DNA from: Congzhengia sp045576635
GTDB lineage: Bacteria; Bacillota; Clostridia; UBA1381; UBA9506
NCBI GenBank assembly: GCA_045576635.1
Contig: JAZNGT010000020.1
Location: forward strand, 1 to 24,753
Direction: 5' to 3'
Length of the DNA stretch: 24,753 nucleotides
A model generated the notes under the pieces. The model was not told where the DNA came from. It was given only the letters and a program-made list of their open reading frames with translations, and did not search any database. The translations under genes and the position numbers were made by a program. How positions within the stretch are numbered: the first letter of the stretch is position 1; each line of letters opens with the position of its first letter. This document shows, in pieces, positions 16,107 to 22,556 of this stretch.

Positions 16107-18632
16107 ATGAAAATTGCATTTTCAACCGTTGGGTGCCCCGAATGGTCTTGGAATGACATTTATATCATGGCAAAGGATTTAGGGTACAACGGCATCGAAC
16201 TACGCGGTCTTGAAAATGAAATGAACTTAACGAAGGCGCGTCCCTTTACCGAGACACGTCTTGAAAAGACGTTAGAAAATCTTGAAAAACTAAATCTTTC
16301 TGTTTCCTGTCTTGCTTCTTCCTGCTATTTGGGCGGAACGGGCGACGAAGACGAGGCTTTAAAAGAAGGCTTTGAATATATTGATTTGGCATCTAAGTTA
16401 AACTGTAAATATGTCAGAATTTTAGGCGACTTAAATCCCGATCCGAGGGGCGAGGTTGACGACGAACGTGTTATAAAACTACTCAACCGCTTGCTCCCGA
16501 AAGCAATCGAAAAGGACATTTACCTTTTAGTTGAAACCTCGGGCGTGTACGCCGAAACAAAACGCTTAAAAGCGCTGATCGAAGCCGTAAACAATCCGCA
16601 CGTGATGGTTCTTTGGGATATTCACCACCCCTACCGTTTCTGGAACGAAACACCCGAAGAAACACTTGCAAACATCGGTAAATACACAAAATATGTACAC
16701 ATCAAAGATTCCGTGATGAACGAAGACGGAAGTGTTCAGTATAAAATTTTAGGCGACGGCGACATCCCCGTGGCAGAAATTTTGGATTTACTCAGAATTT
16801 CGGGCTATGATGACTATGTGTCACTTGAATGGACAAAACGCTGGAATAAAACATTAGAGGCTGCTGCCATTGTGTTTCCTGCGTTTGCCACATTTATGTC
16901 AGACTATTTAGAGGGTGCTCCCCGCAAACTCTATGACAACAAAACAAACACGGGAAAATTCCCGTGGCCGAAACAACATCTGATTGATTGCACGTTCCCT
17001 GATGTGTTAGACAGAATCTGCGACGAATTTCCCGAGCAATATGCATTCCGCTATACAGAACTCGATTATACAAGAACATACCCTGCGTTCCGGGATGATG
17101 TTTATGAATTTGCGCGCGCTTTAATCGCTATGGGGGTAAAGCGCGGAGACCACGTTGCAATCTGGGCGACAAACGTTCCCGCATGGTACATTACCTTCTG
17201 GGCAGCGGCTACCATCGGTGCCGTTTTGGTAACGGTAAACACCGCATACAAAGTACATGAAACAGAATACCTGTTAAGACAGTCAGATACCCACACACTT
17301 GTTATGGTAGATAAGTGTAAGGATTCTGATTATATCGAAATCATCAACACGCTCTGTCCTGAACTTGCAACTTCCAAGCCGGGCGAGCTGCAATCGAAAA
17401 AACTTCCCCGTCTAAAAAATATTATTACGGTGGAAAGCAAAAGACCCGGTTGCTACTCCTGGGACGAAGCCATTTCTTTGGCAAAAAGCGTGCCTGTTGA
17501 TGAGGTCTTGCACAGAAGAAGACAAATCGACAAACACGATGTGTGCAATATGCAGTACACCTCCGGTACCACAGGGTTCCCCAAAGGTGTTATGCTGACA
17601 CATTATAATGTAGTAAACAACGGAAAAGCCATCGGCGACTGTATGGACCTCTCCACTGCAGACAGAATGATGATCCAGGTACCGATGTTCCATTGTTTTG
17701 GCATGGTTTTGGCAATGACGGCATCTATGACACACGGCACGACTATGTCTCCTATGCCGCTATTTTCTCCCAGACGGTCACTTGCCTGCATCAACAAAGA
17801 AAAAATCACGGCGTTCCACGGCGTTCCCACGATGTTTATTGCAATGCTCGGACACGAAGATTTTGACAAAACAGACTTTTCGTATATGCGCACAGGCATT
17901 ATGGCAGGCAGCCCCTGCCCCATCAAAGTAATGGAAGATGTCATCGAAAAAATGCATATGCCAGAAATCTGTATTACCTACGGCCAGACAGAGGCATCCC
18001 CCGGCTGTACAATGAGTTGGACAGACGATTCGATAGATACGCGCGTAAACACCGTTGGCCGTGCCATTTACGGCGTGGAATGTAAAATTGTAGACCCCGA
18101 AACCGGCGAAGATCTTCCCGATAATGTAGACGGCGAGTTTGTTGCAAAAGGCTATAACATTATGAAAGGCTACTACAAAATGCCCGAAGCAACGGATGCC
18201 GCTATCGACGAAAACGGTTGGCTCCACACAGGCGATTTGGCGAGAAGACTTCCTGACGGAAACTATAAAATTACCGGTCGTATCAAGGATATGATTATCC
18301 GTGGCGGCGAAAATATTTATCCAAAAGAAATCGAAGACTTTATCTATACCCATCCCAAAGTGCAGGATGTGCAGGTAATTGGCGTTCCCAGCGAACAATA
18401 CGGCGAAGAAATTATGGCTTGCGTTATTTTAAAGCCCGGCGAAACTGCAACCGAGGACGAAATGAAACAATACGTATTAGACCACATGGCAAAACATAAA
18501 GTGCCAAGTTACGTTGCGTTTGTAGATGAATTCCCCATGAATGCAGCGGGTAAAATCTTAAAATACAAAATGCGCGACTGGGCAGTAGAACTTTTAAATC
18601 TGCACAAAGCAAATTCAATTGAAACTGCATAA
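16107..18632 (+). CDS. Fusion: sugar phosphate isomerase/epimerase TIM barrel + AMP-forming acyl-CoA synthetase
   Basis: 841 aa in one unbroken frame. About 1-270 is an AP-endonuclease-2-type TIM barrel (MKIAFSTVGCPEWSW, GYNGIELRG) with its metal ligands in place: Glu143 (LLVETSG), Asp171 and His174 (WDIHHP), His198 (YVHIKD), Glu241 (SLEW). About 290-835 is a complete ANL-superfamily adenylate-forming enzyme: P-loop YTSGTTGFPKGV (484-495), YGQTEASP (625-632), GWLHTGD (704-710), GRIKDMIIRGGENIYPKEIE (724-743) and the adenylation lysine in NAAGK (Lys816). The second half resembles fatty or aromatic acyl-CoA ligases, which make an acyl-AMP and then an acyl-CoA. The barrel may open, isomerise or dehydrate a sugar-derived or cyclitol acid that is then activated, but this is inference. 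GGAG lies 9 bases before the ATG. Codon use looks the same on both sides of the junction (about residue 275), so I see no sign of an assembly join. It is a single-gene unit between two terminators. Confidence 0.9.
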   Translation: MKIAFSTVGCPEWSWNDIYIMAKDLGYNGIELRGLENEMNLTKARPFTETRLEKTLENLEKLNLSVSCLASSCYLGGTGDEDEALKEGFEYIDLASKLNCKYVRILGDLNPDPRGEVDDERVIKLLNRLLPKAIEKDIYLLVETSGVYAETKRLKALIEAVNNPHVMVLWDIHHPYRFWNETPEETLANIGKYTKYVHIKDSVMNEDGSVQYKILGDGDIPVAEILDLLRISGYDDYVSLEWTKRWNKTLEAAAIVFPAFATFMSDYLEGAPRKLYDNKTNTGKFPWPKQHLIDCTFPDVLDRICDEFPEQYAFRYTELDYTRTYPAFRDDVYEFARALIAMGVKRGDHVAIWATNVPAWYITFWAAATIGAVLVTVNTAYKVHETEYLLRQSDTHTLVMVDKCKDSDYIEIINTLCPELATSKPGELQSKKLPRLKNIITVESKRPGCYSWDEAISLAKSVPVDEVLHRRRQIDKHDVCNMQYTSGTTGFPKGVMLTHYNVVNNGKAIGDCMDLSTADRMMIQVPMFHCFGMVLAMTASMTHGTTMSPMPLFSPRRSLACINKEKITAFHGVPTMFIAMLGHEDFDKTDFSYMRTGIMAGSPCPIKVMEDVIEKMHMPEICITYGQTEASPGCTMSWTDDSIDTRVNTVGRAIYGVECKIVDPETGEDLPDNVDGEFVAKGYNIMKGYYKMPEATDAAIDENGWLHTGDLARRLPDGNYKITGRIKDMIIRGGENIYPKEIEDFIYTHPKVQDVQVIGVPSEQYGEEIMACVILKPGETATEDEMKQYVLDHMAKHKVPSYVAFVDEFPMNAAGKILKYKMRDWAVELLNLHKANSIETA

Positions 18633-18644
18633 TGATTTTAACAT

Positions 18645-18679
18645 AAAAAGGCATCCTGTTTGTTCAGGATGCCTTTTTT
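18645..18679. terminator. Symmetric (bidirectional) terminator
   Basis: Stem GGCATCCTG (18650-18658) / CAGGATGCC (18665-18673) with a 6-nt loop, flanked by five A residues on the left and six T residues on the right, so it can work on both strands. It ends the fusion gene on the plus strand. On the minus strand it sits just after the stop codon of the truncated spoIVB tail, which suggests it was originally the shared terminator of two convergent genes. Confidence 0.92.
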
Positions 18680-18686
18680 GTATAAA

Positions 18687-18797
18687 TTATTTTATTTTCT
18701 CTGCTTCTGAGAGCATATTCTCGATAAAGATTCCGTATCCCCTTGTCGGGTCATTTACAAAAACGTGCGTAACTGCGCCGATGAGTTTTCCGTCCTG
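18687..18797 (+). repeat. 111-bp perfect direct repeat, left copy
   Basis: Base-for-base identical to 21293-21403 (offset 2606). The flanking bases differ: A versus T on the left, and silent differences start on the right. Together with the right copy it brackets the islet. Confidence 0.95.
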
Positions 18798-18818
18798 GAT
18801 AATAGGTGAGCCACTCAT
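18687..18818 (-). pseudogene. Truncated duplicate of the spoIVB 3' end
   Basis: Read on the minus strand, this fragment encodes the last 43 residues of SpoIVB, from MSGSPIIQDGKLIGA to AEKIK and the same TAA stop. The first 111 bases (18687-18797) are identical to 21293-21403. The remaining 21 bases (18798-18818) differ from the intact gene at several positions, all silent for the protein. Homology stops exactly at the Met of MSGSP; beyond it lies unrelated DNA. The fragment has no start region or ribosome binding site and no PDZ domain, and cannot make a peptidase. Confidence 0.9.
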
Positions 18819-18821
18819 GAC

Positions 18822-18842
18822 TGTTGTCAATAGGGGACAACA
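18822..18842. repeat. Inverted repeat at the islet's left boundary
   Basis: TGTTGTC (18822-18828), 7-nt spacer, GACAACA (18836-18842), then TTTTTC. It starts 4 bases after spoIVB homology ends. It could be a short terminator, a recombinase site or the end of a former element. Confidence 0.5.
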
Positions 18843-18973
18843 TTTTTCTTTATTTTTGAAGTTTTGAAGGAAATAAGTGTGTATTTGAAGGTAATGATGA
18901 AGGAAATGAATGAAATCATGACGGAAATCTCATTTCTTTTTCAAATTTTTGTGTGTAGTGTATTATCGGACTT

Positions 18974-19039
18974 CCACAGTTTTATAATAGGAGAGCCACA
19001 CTTTTGTAATAAAAGTTATACAATTTTTGTAGAACAAAG
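18974..19039 (+). repeat. Three tandem 22-bp iteron-like repeats
   Basis: Units start at 18974 (CCACAGTTTTATAATAGGAG), 18996 (CCACACTTTTGTAATAAAAG) and 19018 (ATACAATTTTTGTAGAACAA), exactly 22 bp apart, sharing an AC-A-n-TTTT-n-TA core. A fourth, poorer unit may start at 18952. Exact two-turn spacing puts all copies on the same helix face, as in replication iterons or arrays of repressor sites. The surrounding 18843-18973 stretch is A/T-rich, with repeated GGAAAT/ATTTC words and no credible gene. Confidence 0.55.
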
Positions 19040-19095
19040 CGGCTTCGCCGCAATCGCCTCTAAATTTGCAGGTAATTTCAAATTTATATAAGGCG
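19039..19095. repeat. Two adjacent hairpins (GCGGC-ttc-GCCGC and a nested stem)
   Basis: GCGGC/GCCGC with a TTC loop (19039-19051) is followed by a nested stem, CGCCT (19055-19059) / AGGCG (19091-19095) outside TAAATTTG (19061-19068) / CAAATTTA (19079-19086). G/C pairs in an A/T-rich context suggest selection for RNA or single-strand DNA structure. Confidence 0.5.
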
Positions 19096-19122
19096 GTAAG
19101 AAGAAGCATAACGCTTTGTTAC

Positions 19123-19163
19123 GCCCGTGTGCGTTTCCGCTATTAGCGGAAACGAACACGGGC
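19123..19163. repeat. 17-bp stem hairpin with one mismatch
   Basis: GCCCGTGT + CGTTTCCGC pair with GCGGAAACG + ACACGGGC around a TATTA loop, with one G/A mismatch at 19131/19155. It is strongly G/C-rich compared with its surroundings and has no T run, so it is not a simple terminator. Confidence 0.8.
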
Positions 19164-19172
19164 ATTAAATTC

Positions 19173-19212
19173 TTTTTGCTTTATAGGAACGAAGTTTCCT
19201 ATAAAGCAAAAA
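19173..19212. repeat. 17-bp perfect hairpin
   Basis: TTTTTGCTTTATAGGAA (19173-19189) pairs perfectly with 19196-19212 around a 6-nt loop. Flanked by T and A runs, it could terminate transcription on either strand. It overlaps the T run of the next terminator. Confidence 0.8.
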
Positions 19213-19236
19213 AGACAGGACTTTCATCCTGCCTTT
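19208..19236 (-). terminator. Terminator of the three-gene islet operon
   Basis: On the minus strand, just after the metallophosphoesterase stop, AAAGGCAGGA pairs with TCCTGTCTTT (one mismatch) around a 6-nt loop, followed by a run of T (19213-19208). Confidence 0.8.
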
Positions 19237-19240
19237 GATT

Positions 19241-19915
19241 TTATATTTTGTAGATTGTGTTAAATATTGCAATATATTTTTCGGCAATACACTTGTCCTG
19301 ATGATAATGTCCGAAAAACCATTTTTTACAAGCTACATTATTCTTTATCTTTTCTAAGAACTCTGTAAGTTCGTTAATTTCGTATGTGGAAGCGATTTCT
19401 GTTTGAACAGATGTCGGAGCAGAATGTGTTATGATATAGTCAAAATTTAAATCATTTTTCTCCAAAGTGTTTTCTGCATTGCTGTATTCATGTTTGCTCG
19501 GCAGTTCATCTTTCCACCAGTTTTTCCCTTCAGTTCGATGTTCTTTGTCGTGCGAACTTGCTCCGCCAAATACGAAGAATTTCTTTCCGTCAATGTTGTA
19601 TGCTTCGCCTCTAATCAAATGATATATTCCATCATCAACTTTGTGTGCTATACCACCACAAAATTCTACTGTTGAAAGATTATATAGCATATCAAAATTT
19701 TCGTGGTTTCCATCAACAAAAAGCGTCGTGAAATTTTTACTTTTAAGCCACTTTATCCAATATTTTTCTTCATTACTACCATCCCATACACCACCAAAAT
19801 CGCCACATATGATTACATAATCACTTTTAGTCATTTCTTTTTGTTGTGGAAAGCGCTTTGTGGATAACTTCCCGATATCAACCGGAATATGTGTATCACC
19901 TGTAATATATATCAC
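19241..19915 (-). CDS. Calcineurin-like metallophosphoesterase
   Basis: 224 aa. All family motifs are present: GDTH (Asp7, His9), CGDFGGVWD (Asp39), DGNHEN (Asn70, His71), FGGASS, THSAP (His164) and GHYH (His203, His205), giving a two-metal centre that hydrolyses phosphoesters. No signal peptide is seen, so it should be cytoplasmic. The start is GTG at 19915, with GGGAGGA 5 bases upstream; no ATG is better placed. It is the last gene of the islet operon, 18 bp after the ParB-like gene. Small enzymes of this type occur singly in clostridial chromosomes and on phages and conjugative elements. Its substrate is unknown. A role in neutralising the upstream toxin-like protein is possible from position only and is not shown by any motif. 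Confidence 0.87.
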   Translation of the reverse strand: MIYITGDTHIPVDIGKLSTKRFPQQKEMTKSDYVIICGDFGGVWDGSNEEKYWIKWLKSKNFTTLFVDGNHENFDMLYNLSTVEFCGGIAHKVDDGIYHLIRGEAYNIDGKKFFVFGGASSHDKEHRTEGKNWWKDELPSKHEYSNAENTLEKNDLNFDYIITHSAPTSVQTEIASTYEINELTEFLEKIKNNVACKKWFFGHYHQDKCIAEKYIAIFNTIYKI

Positions 19916-19933
19916 GATTATCCTCCCTTCTAT

Positions 19934-20494
19934 TTAATCAAACCAAAGTAGATCTTTAACAGTCTTATATCCTTTATATGGCAGCGAAACTTTTTGTGTT
20001 GGAATTTTATCCAATCCAAGTTGTTTTGCCACTCTTAGTCTATGGTGCCCGTCAACAACATACTTTGTACCTTTATACTCAACATACTTGATAGGTTCAG
20101 TAATCCCATTCTTTCTTATACTTTCCACAAGATTACTATATTGCTTTTTGCTCAATGTAAGTTTATGAGTTTGTGTTAACTTTGATGGCGAAATTCTTTT
20201 TACACTTTTTGCTGCATCTGATATTCTATCGGCAACTTTAGCAGCATCAACAGCCTTATCTGCCATTTTAGCAAGTTTTGCAGTATCTGCAACTTCCCCA
20301 ATGAATGGAACCATTCCAGCGGCACTAAGTCCTGCCGAAAGGAAATCGCCTCTTGCAAGGTCAACCGGTATGGATGCCAAGTTTGTAAAAGTATCAAGTC
20401 CCGGAATAAGCGATGCGGCAGTCAGCAGATTGCTTAATGCATCTAAACTACTACCTTTGGTATTTCCAAAATTTCCTGATATACTTCCACCCAT
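19934..20494 (-). CDS. Orphan polymorphic-toxin-type C-terminal module (PT-TG + ParB-like nuclease domain)
   Basis: 186 aa. A Gly/Ser/Asn-rich start (MGGSISGNFGNTKGS) precedes about 25-92, which looks like the PT-TG pre-toxin region: LIPGLDTFTNLASIPVDLA, RGDFLSAGLSAAGMVPFIGE and an Ala/Lys-rich helix. About 108-170 is a ParB/sulfiredoxin-type fold with the hallmark VVDGHHRLRVAKQLG (146-160). In polymorphic toxin systems such domains form the C-terminal tip of very large secreted proteins. Here they form a complete short gene with no delivery domain. It starts at the stop of the DUF4417 gene (TAATG), with AGGTG 8 bases upstream, so expression is coupled. It could be a toxin cassette awaiting fusion, a phage- or plasmid-borne nuclease, or a ParB-like DNA-binding protein for the element. 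The cognate immunity gene is not obvious. Family calls are from memory of motif patterns. Confidence 0.7.
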   Translation of the reverse strand: MGGSISGNFGNTKGSSLDALSNLLTAASLIPGLDTFTNLASIPVDLARGDFLSAGLSAAGMVPFIGEVADTAKLAKMADKAVDAAKVADRISDAAKSVKRISPSKLTQTHKLTLSKKQYSNLVESIRKNGITEPIKYVEYKGTKYVVDGHHRLRVAKQLGLDKIPTQKVSLPYKGYKTVKDLLWFD

Positions 20495-21156
20495 TAAGCA
20501 GTCACCTGCTTTCTGGACTTTGAAAATTCACTTTCAAAAGCTATGATGTTGATACCCATATCCCTATATGGCTTGAAGATACTGTCAGGTGCACTACCGT
20601 AAACTATTATAGTTTTAGGAGACAGCATTTGCACCATTCGGGCAAGACCTACTTTGAAGAAAATTTTATCCTCTTTGCGTTTGATACAACCATGTGTACC
20701 TACTGCAACAGTTTTATTTTCTTCTATCCCGTCAAAGCAGAAAGAAAATGTTCTTTCATCTCCAAATCTTAAATTAGGTATGATTTCAACACCATTATTC
20801 TGCAACCAACAAGCTACCGCTCTGCCTCGATATGTATTCCACATCTGCATCACAAGTGGCATATTTCGGTATAAACTGAAATCTGGTGAAATAACACCTT
20901 TGAATTTCTTCAGCTTGTCCAAATACTGTTTTGGGTTATTCCAAAGCCTTTCAAATTCTTTATCGTGTTCATAAAACACAACCCAACAGTCAAAATCCGA
21001 CCATGATTTTGTCATTGCCTTTGAAAATGTAACAACCTTTTTCGGCAATTTATCGCTTGTTTTTATTACAGGCAATTCAATGTAACCGTCAAAGTCTGCA
21101 TTCTCAACAAGAAATGCATGAAAAACATCATAGTAATCTAGTGTTTTAGTTGTCAT
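20494..21156 (-). CDS. DUF4417-family protein
   Basis: 220 aa. The central block FKGVISPDFSLYRNMPLVMQ, then WNTYRGRAVACWLQNNGVEI, RFGDERTFSFCFDGIEE and VAVGTHGCIK, matches the pattern I know for DUF4417, a family of unknown function common on phages, plasmids and conjugative elements of Firmicutes. The C-terminal third (TIIVYGSAPDSIFKPYRDMGINIIAFESEF) looks like a Rossmann-type strand-helix-strand. There is no signal peptide or membrane segment. It is the first gene of the islet operon; AAGGAG is 8 bases before the ATG, and its stop overlaps the start of the toxin-like gene. Its presence argues for a mobile origin of the islet. Whether it serves the element, modifies a nucleotide or protects against the next gene product cannot be told from sequence. 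Confidence 0.75.
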   Translation of the reverse strand: MTTKTLDYYDVFHAFLVENADFDGYIELPVIKTSDKLPKKVVTFSKAMTKSWSDFDCWVVFYEHDKEFERLWNNPKQYLDKLKKFKGVISPDFSLYRNMPLVMQMWNTYRGRAVACWLQNNGVEIIPNLRFGDERTFSFCFDGIEENKTVAVGTHGCIKRKEDKIFFKVGLARMVQMLSPKTIIVYGSAPDSIFKPYRDMGINIIAFESEFSKSRKQVTA

Positions 21157-21171
21157 ATCTTTATCTCCTTT

Positions 21172-21200
21172 AGTATATCTATATTTTTTATCTGTGTCAA
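21172..21200 (-). promoter_or_regulatory. Candidate promoter of the islet operon
   Basis: Perfect TTGACA (21200-21195), 17-bp spacer, TATACT (21177-21172, 5 of 6). The expected start of transcription (about 21165) falls on or just after the AAGGAG ribosome binding site at 21170-21165, which would give a nearly leaderless mRNA. The match may therefore be fortuitous, or the start may lie slightly upstream. Confidence 0.45.
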
Positions 21201-21250
21201 CCTCCTAACATAGTTATAACGCAAAACGATAGTGACATGCTATGACACAC

Positions 21251-21290
21251 AAAAAAACCGCACATCTTCTATAAAAAGACGGGCGGTTTT
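21251..21290 (-). terminator. Terminator of the intact spoIVB
   Basis: On the minus strand, directly after the spoIVB stop, AAAACCGC...GCGGTTTT encloses a further 6-bp stem with one mismatch between, followed by T residues (about 40 nt in all). It differs in sequence from the symmetric terminator that follows the duplicated spoIVB tail at 18645-18679. Confidence 0.85.
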
Positions 21291-21292
21291 CT

Positions 21293-21403
21293 TTATTTTA
21301 TTTTCTCTGCTTCTGAGAGCATATTCTCGATAAAGATTCCGTATCCCCTTGTCGGGTCATTTACAAAAACGTGCGTAACTGCGCCGATGAGTTTTCCGTC
21401 CTG
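21293..21403 (+). repeat. 111-bp perfect direct repeat, right copy
   Basis: This is the last 111 bases of the intact spoIVB, including its TAA stop, and is identical to 18687-18797. Confidence 0.95.
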
Positions 21404-22498
21404 AATGATGGGGCTTCCACTCATTCCCTGTACAATTCCACCGGTTTTTTCTATCAGGCGCTTGTCTTTTATATGCACAACCATATTTTTATCATCGGTT
21501 GCGTATTTCATAATTTTAACGATTTCTACTTCAAACGCTTCGACCTTGTCGTCTTCTACATTGGCATAGATTTCGGCTTTTCCGGTATGAATCTGTGCTT
21601 TTGATGCAACAGGTATCGCTTTTTGCGATATCCCGACAGGATAGTTGTCTTGCATGATGCCGTAAATACCCTGCCTTGCGTTTTTTAGTATCATGCCGCG
21701 GTCGGCACCATCTGTCTCAAACAATCCGCAAAGTTCTCCGGGTTCTCCCCTTTCTCCCTTTTTGACGTCTATAATTTTTGTGTTTGAAATGCTGCCTTTA
21801 TCTACGGGGAGAATTGCGCCCGTGTCCACATCGGTAATAGGATGCCCAAGCGCACCGTACATTAAATTTTCTTCGTTTAAAAATGTGACCGTTCCTATCC
21901 CTGCGGTTGAGTCTCTCACCCAGATGCCGAGTTTAAAGCCATCCTCTGTTTTTACCGGTGTTAGCATCTTTTTTGCAAGTTTTCCATCACGCTCAATTGT
22001 AAGCGTAAGCGGTGCGCCATTTGAATGAAGCACAATGTCTCCCAGTTCTTCTACCGTATGAAGTTCGGTTCCGTTTACATTTAAAATCATATCCGCGTTT
22101 TGTATGTCAGCATCTTTCGATGCATCGATTGTTTTACCGTCTACTCCCGTAAGTTTTTCTGTGCCTACACACATAAGACCGCGGGTAAAAAGTTTGATTC
22201 CCACCGTTTTACCGCCGGGGATGACCTCTCTTACCGGGTGCACCTGAACGGTTACGTGTTTTACCGGAACAATACCGAAAAGTTTTACCGATGCATCGTA
22301 TTCACCTGCCGTCTGCACCGTTTTAGAAGTTGCTATATCAACCGTATAAGGCGACCCTTTTCTTATATCCGGCTCCTCACCTGAAAAAATCCGAATTGTA
22401 TCCGGAAAATAAACGTCACATTCTACAACCATTGCTGTTATGGCAATTATAAAAAAAATGAAAAATGTCGTTACCCGTTTTTTCATATGTGTACGCAC
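21293..22498 (-). CDS. spoIVB: SpoIVB peptidase (S55), sporulation signalling serine protease
   Basis: 401 aa. An N-terminal membrane anchor (about 8-25) is followed by a SpoIVB-type region, a PDZ domain (about 95-185, with MILNVNGTELHTVEELGDIV) and the S55 peptidase domain. Catalytic signatures are GALGHP (His219) and GIVQGMSGSPIIQDGKLIGA (Ser360/Ser362). In B. subtilis SpoIVB is made in the forespore under sigma-F and sigma-G and crosses to the intermembrane space. There it cleaves SpoIVFA, which releases the SpoIVFB protease and activates sigma-K. The start is GTG at 22498: GGGAG lies 7 bases upstream, whereas the ATG at 22486 would be 19 bases from it. It follows the PdaA-like gene by 57 bp and has its own sigma-G-like promoter. 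In many Clostridia spo0A follows spoIVB; here an islet and a convergent gene follow instead. The 3' end is duplicated at 18687-18818. Confidence 0.93.
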   Translation of the reverse strand: MRTHMKKRVTTFFIFFIIAITAMVVECDVYFPDTIRIFSGEEPDIRKGSPYTVDIATSKTVQTAGEYDASVKLFGIVPVKHVTVQVHPVREVIPGGKTVGIKLFTRGLMCVGTEKLTGVDGKTIDASKDADIQNADMILNVNGTELHTVEELGDIVLHSNGAPLTLTIERDGKLAKKMLTPVKTEDGFKLGIWVRDSTAGIGTVTFLNEENLMYGALGHPITDVDTGAILPVDKGSISNTKIIDVKKGERGEPGELCGLFETDGADRGMILKNARQGIYGIMQDNYPVGISQKAIPVASKAQIHTGKAEIYANVEDDKVEAFEVEIVKIMKYATDDKNMVVHIKDKRLIEKTGGIVQGMSGSPIIQDGKLIGAVTHVFVNDPTRGYGIFIENMLSEAEKIK

Positions 22499-22526
22499 TG
22501 TATCACTCCCTTTTTATCACTGTCAT

Positions 22527-22556
22527 TAGTATGAACATGTTCAAAAAAAGAAATAC
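22527..22556 (-). promoter_or_regulatory. Candidate sigma-G (forespore) promoter of spoIVB
   Basis: The minus strand carries CATACTA (22533-22527), a perfect match to the sigma-G -10 consensus CATNHTA. GTATT (22556-22552) lies exactly 18 bp upstream, 4 of 5 to GHATR. The -35 overlaps the stop codon of the PdaA-like gene. A 12-bp palindrome, TGAACATGTTCA (22532-22543), lies across the spacer and the edge of the -10. Forespore expression of spoIVB is established in B. subtilis. Confidence 0.65.

Larger units (their letters stand above)
18798..21292. mobile_element. 2.5-kb islet inserted at the spoIVB 3' end
   Basis: The islet lies between the two 111-bp copies of the spoIVB tail. From left to right it holds 21 bp of diverged spoIVB sequence, a small inverted repeat (18822-18842), iteron-like repeats, a cluster of strong hairpins, a terminator, three coupled minus-strand genes with their own promoter, and a terminator serving the intact spoIVB. 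DUF4417 proteins and orphan toxin modules are typical cargo of phages and conjugative elements. Duplication of a gene's 3' end with the gene kept functional is how many integrative elements enter. No integrase, transposase or relaxase is encoded here, so it is either a non-autonomous cassette, the remnant of a larger element, or a segment brought in by homologous recombination through spoIVB. Confidence 0.6.

Noticed and set aside
16900..16990. Fusion junction of the 841-aa protein as an assembly error or frameshift
   Set aside because: The frame is continuous, the linker is ordinary and base composition does not change, so nothing in the sequence supports an artefact.
17778..18398. 206-codon minus-strand ORF inside the acyl-CoA synthetase half
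   Set aside because: It overlaps the conserved ANL motifs of the plus-strand gene and has no domain or ribosome site of its own.
18864..19091. 75-codon plus-strand ORF with a TTG start across the iteron region
   Set aside because: No credible ribosome binding site, low-complexity start, and it overlaps the 22-bp repeats and the first hairpins; it is better read as non-coding control DNA.
22532..22543. TGAACATGTTCA as a LexA (SOS) box
   Set aside because: Firmicute LexA boxes need GAAC-N4-GTTC; here the half-sites are only 2 bases apart.
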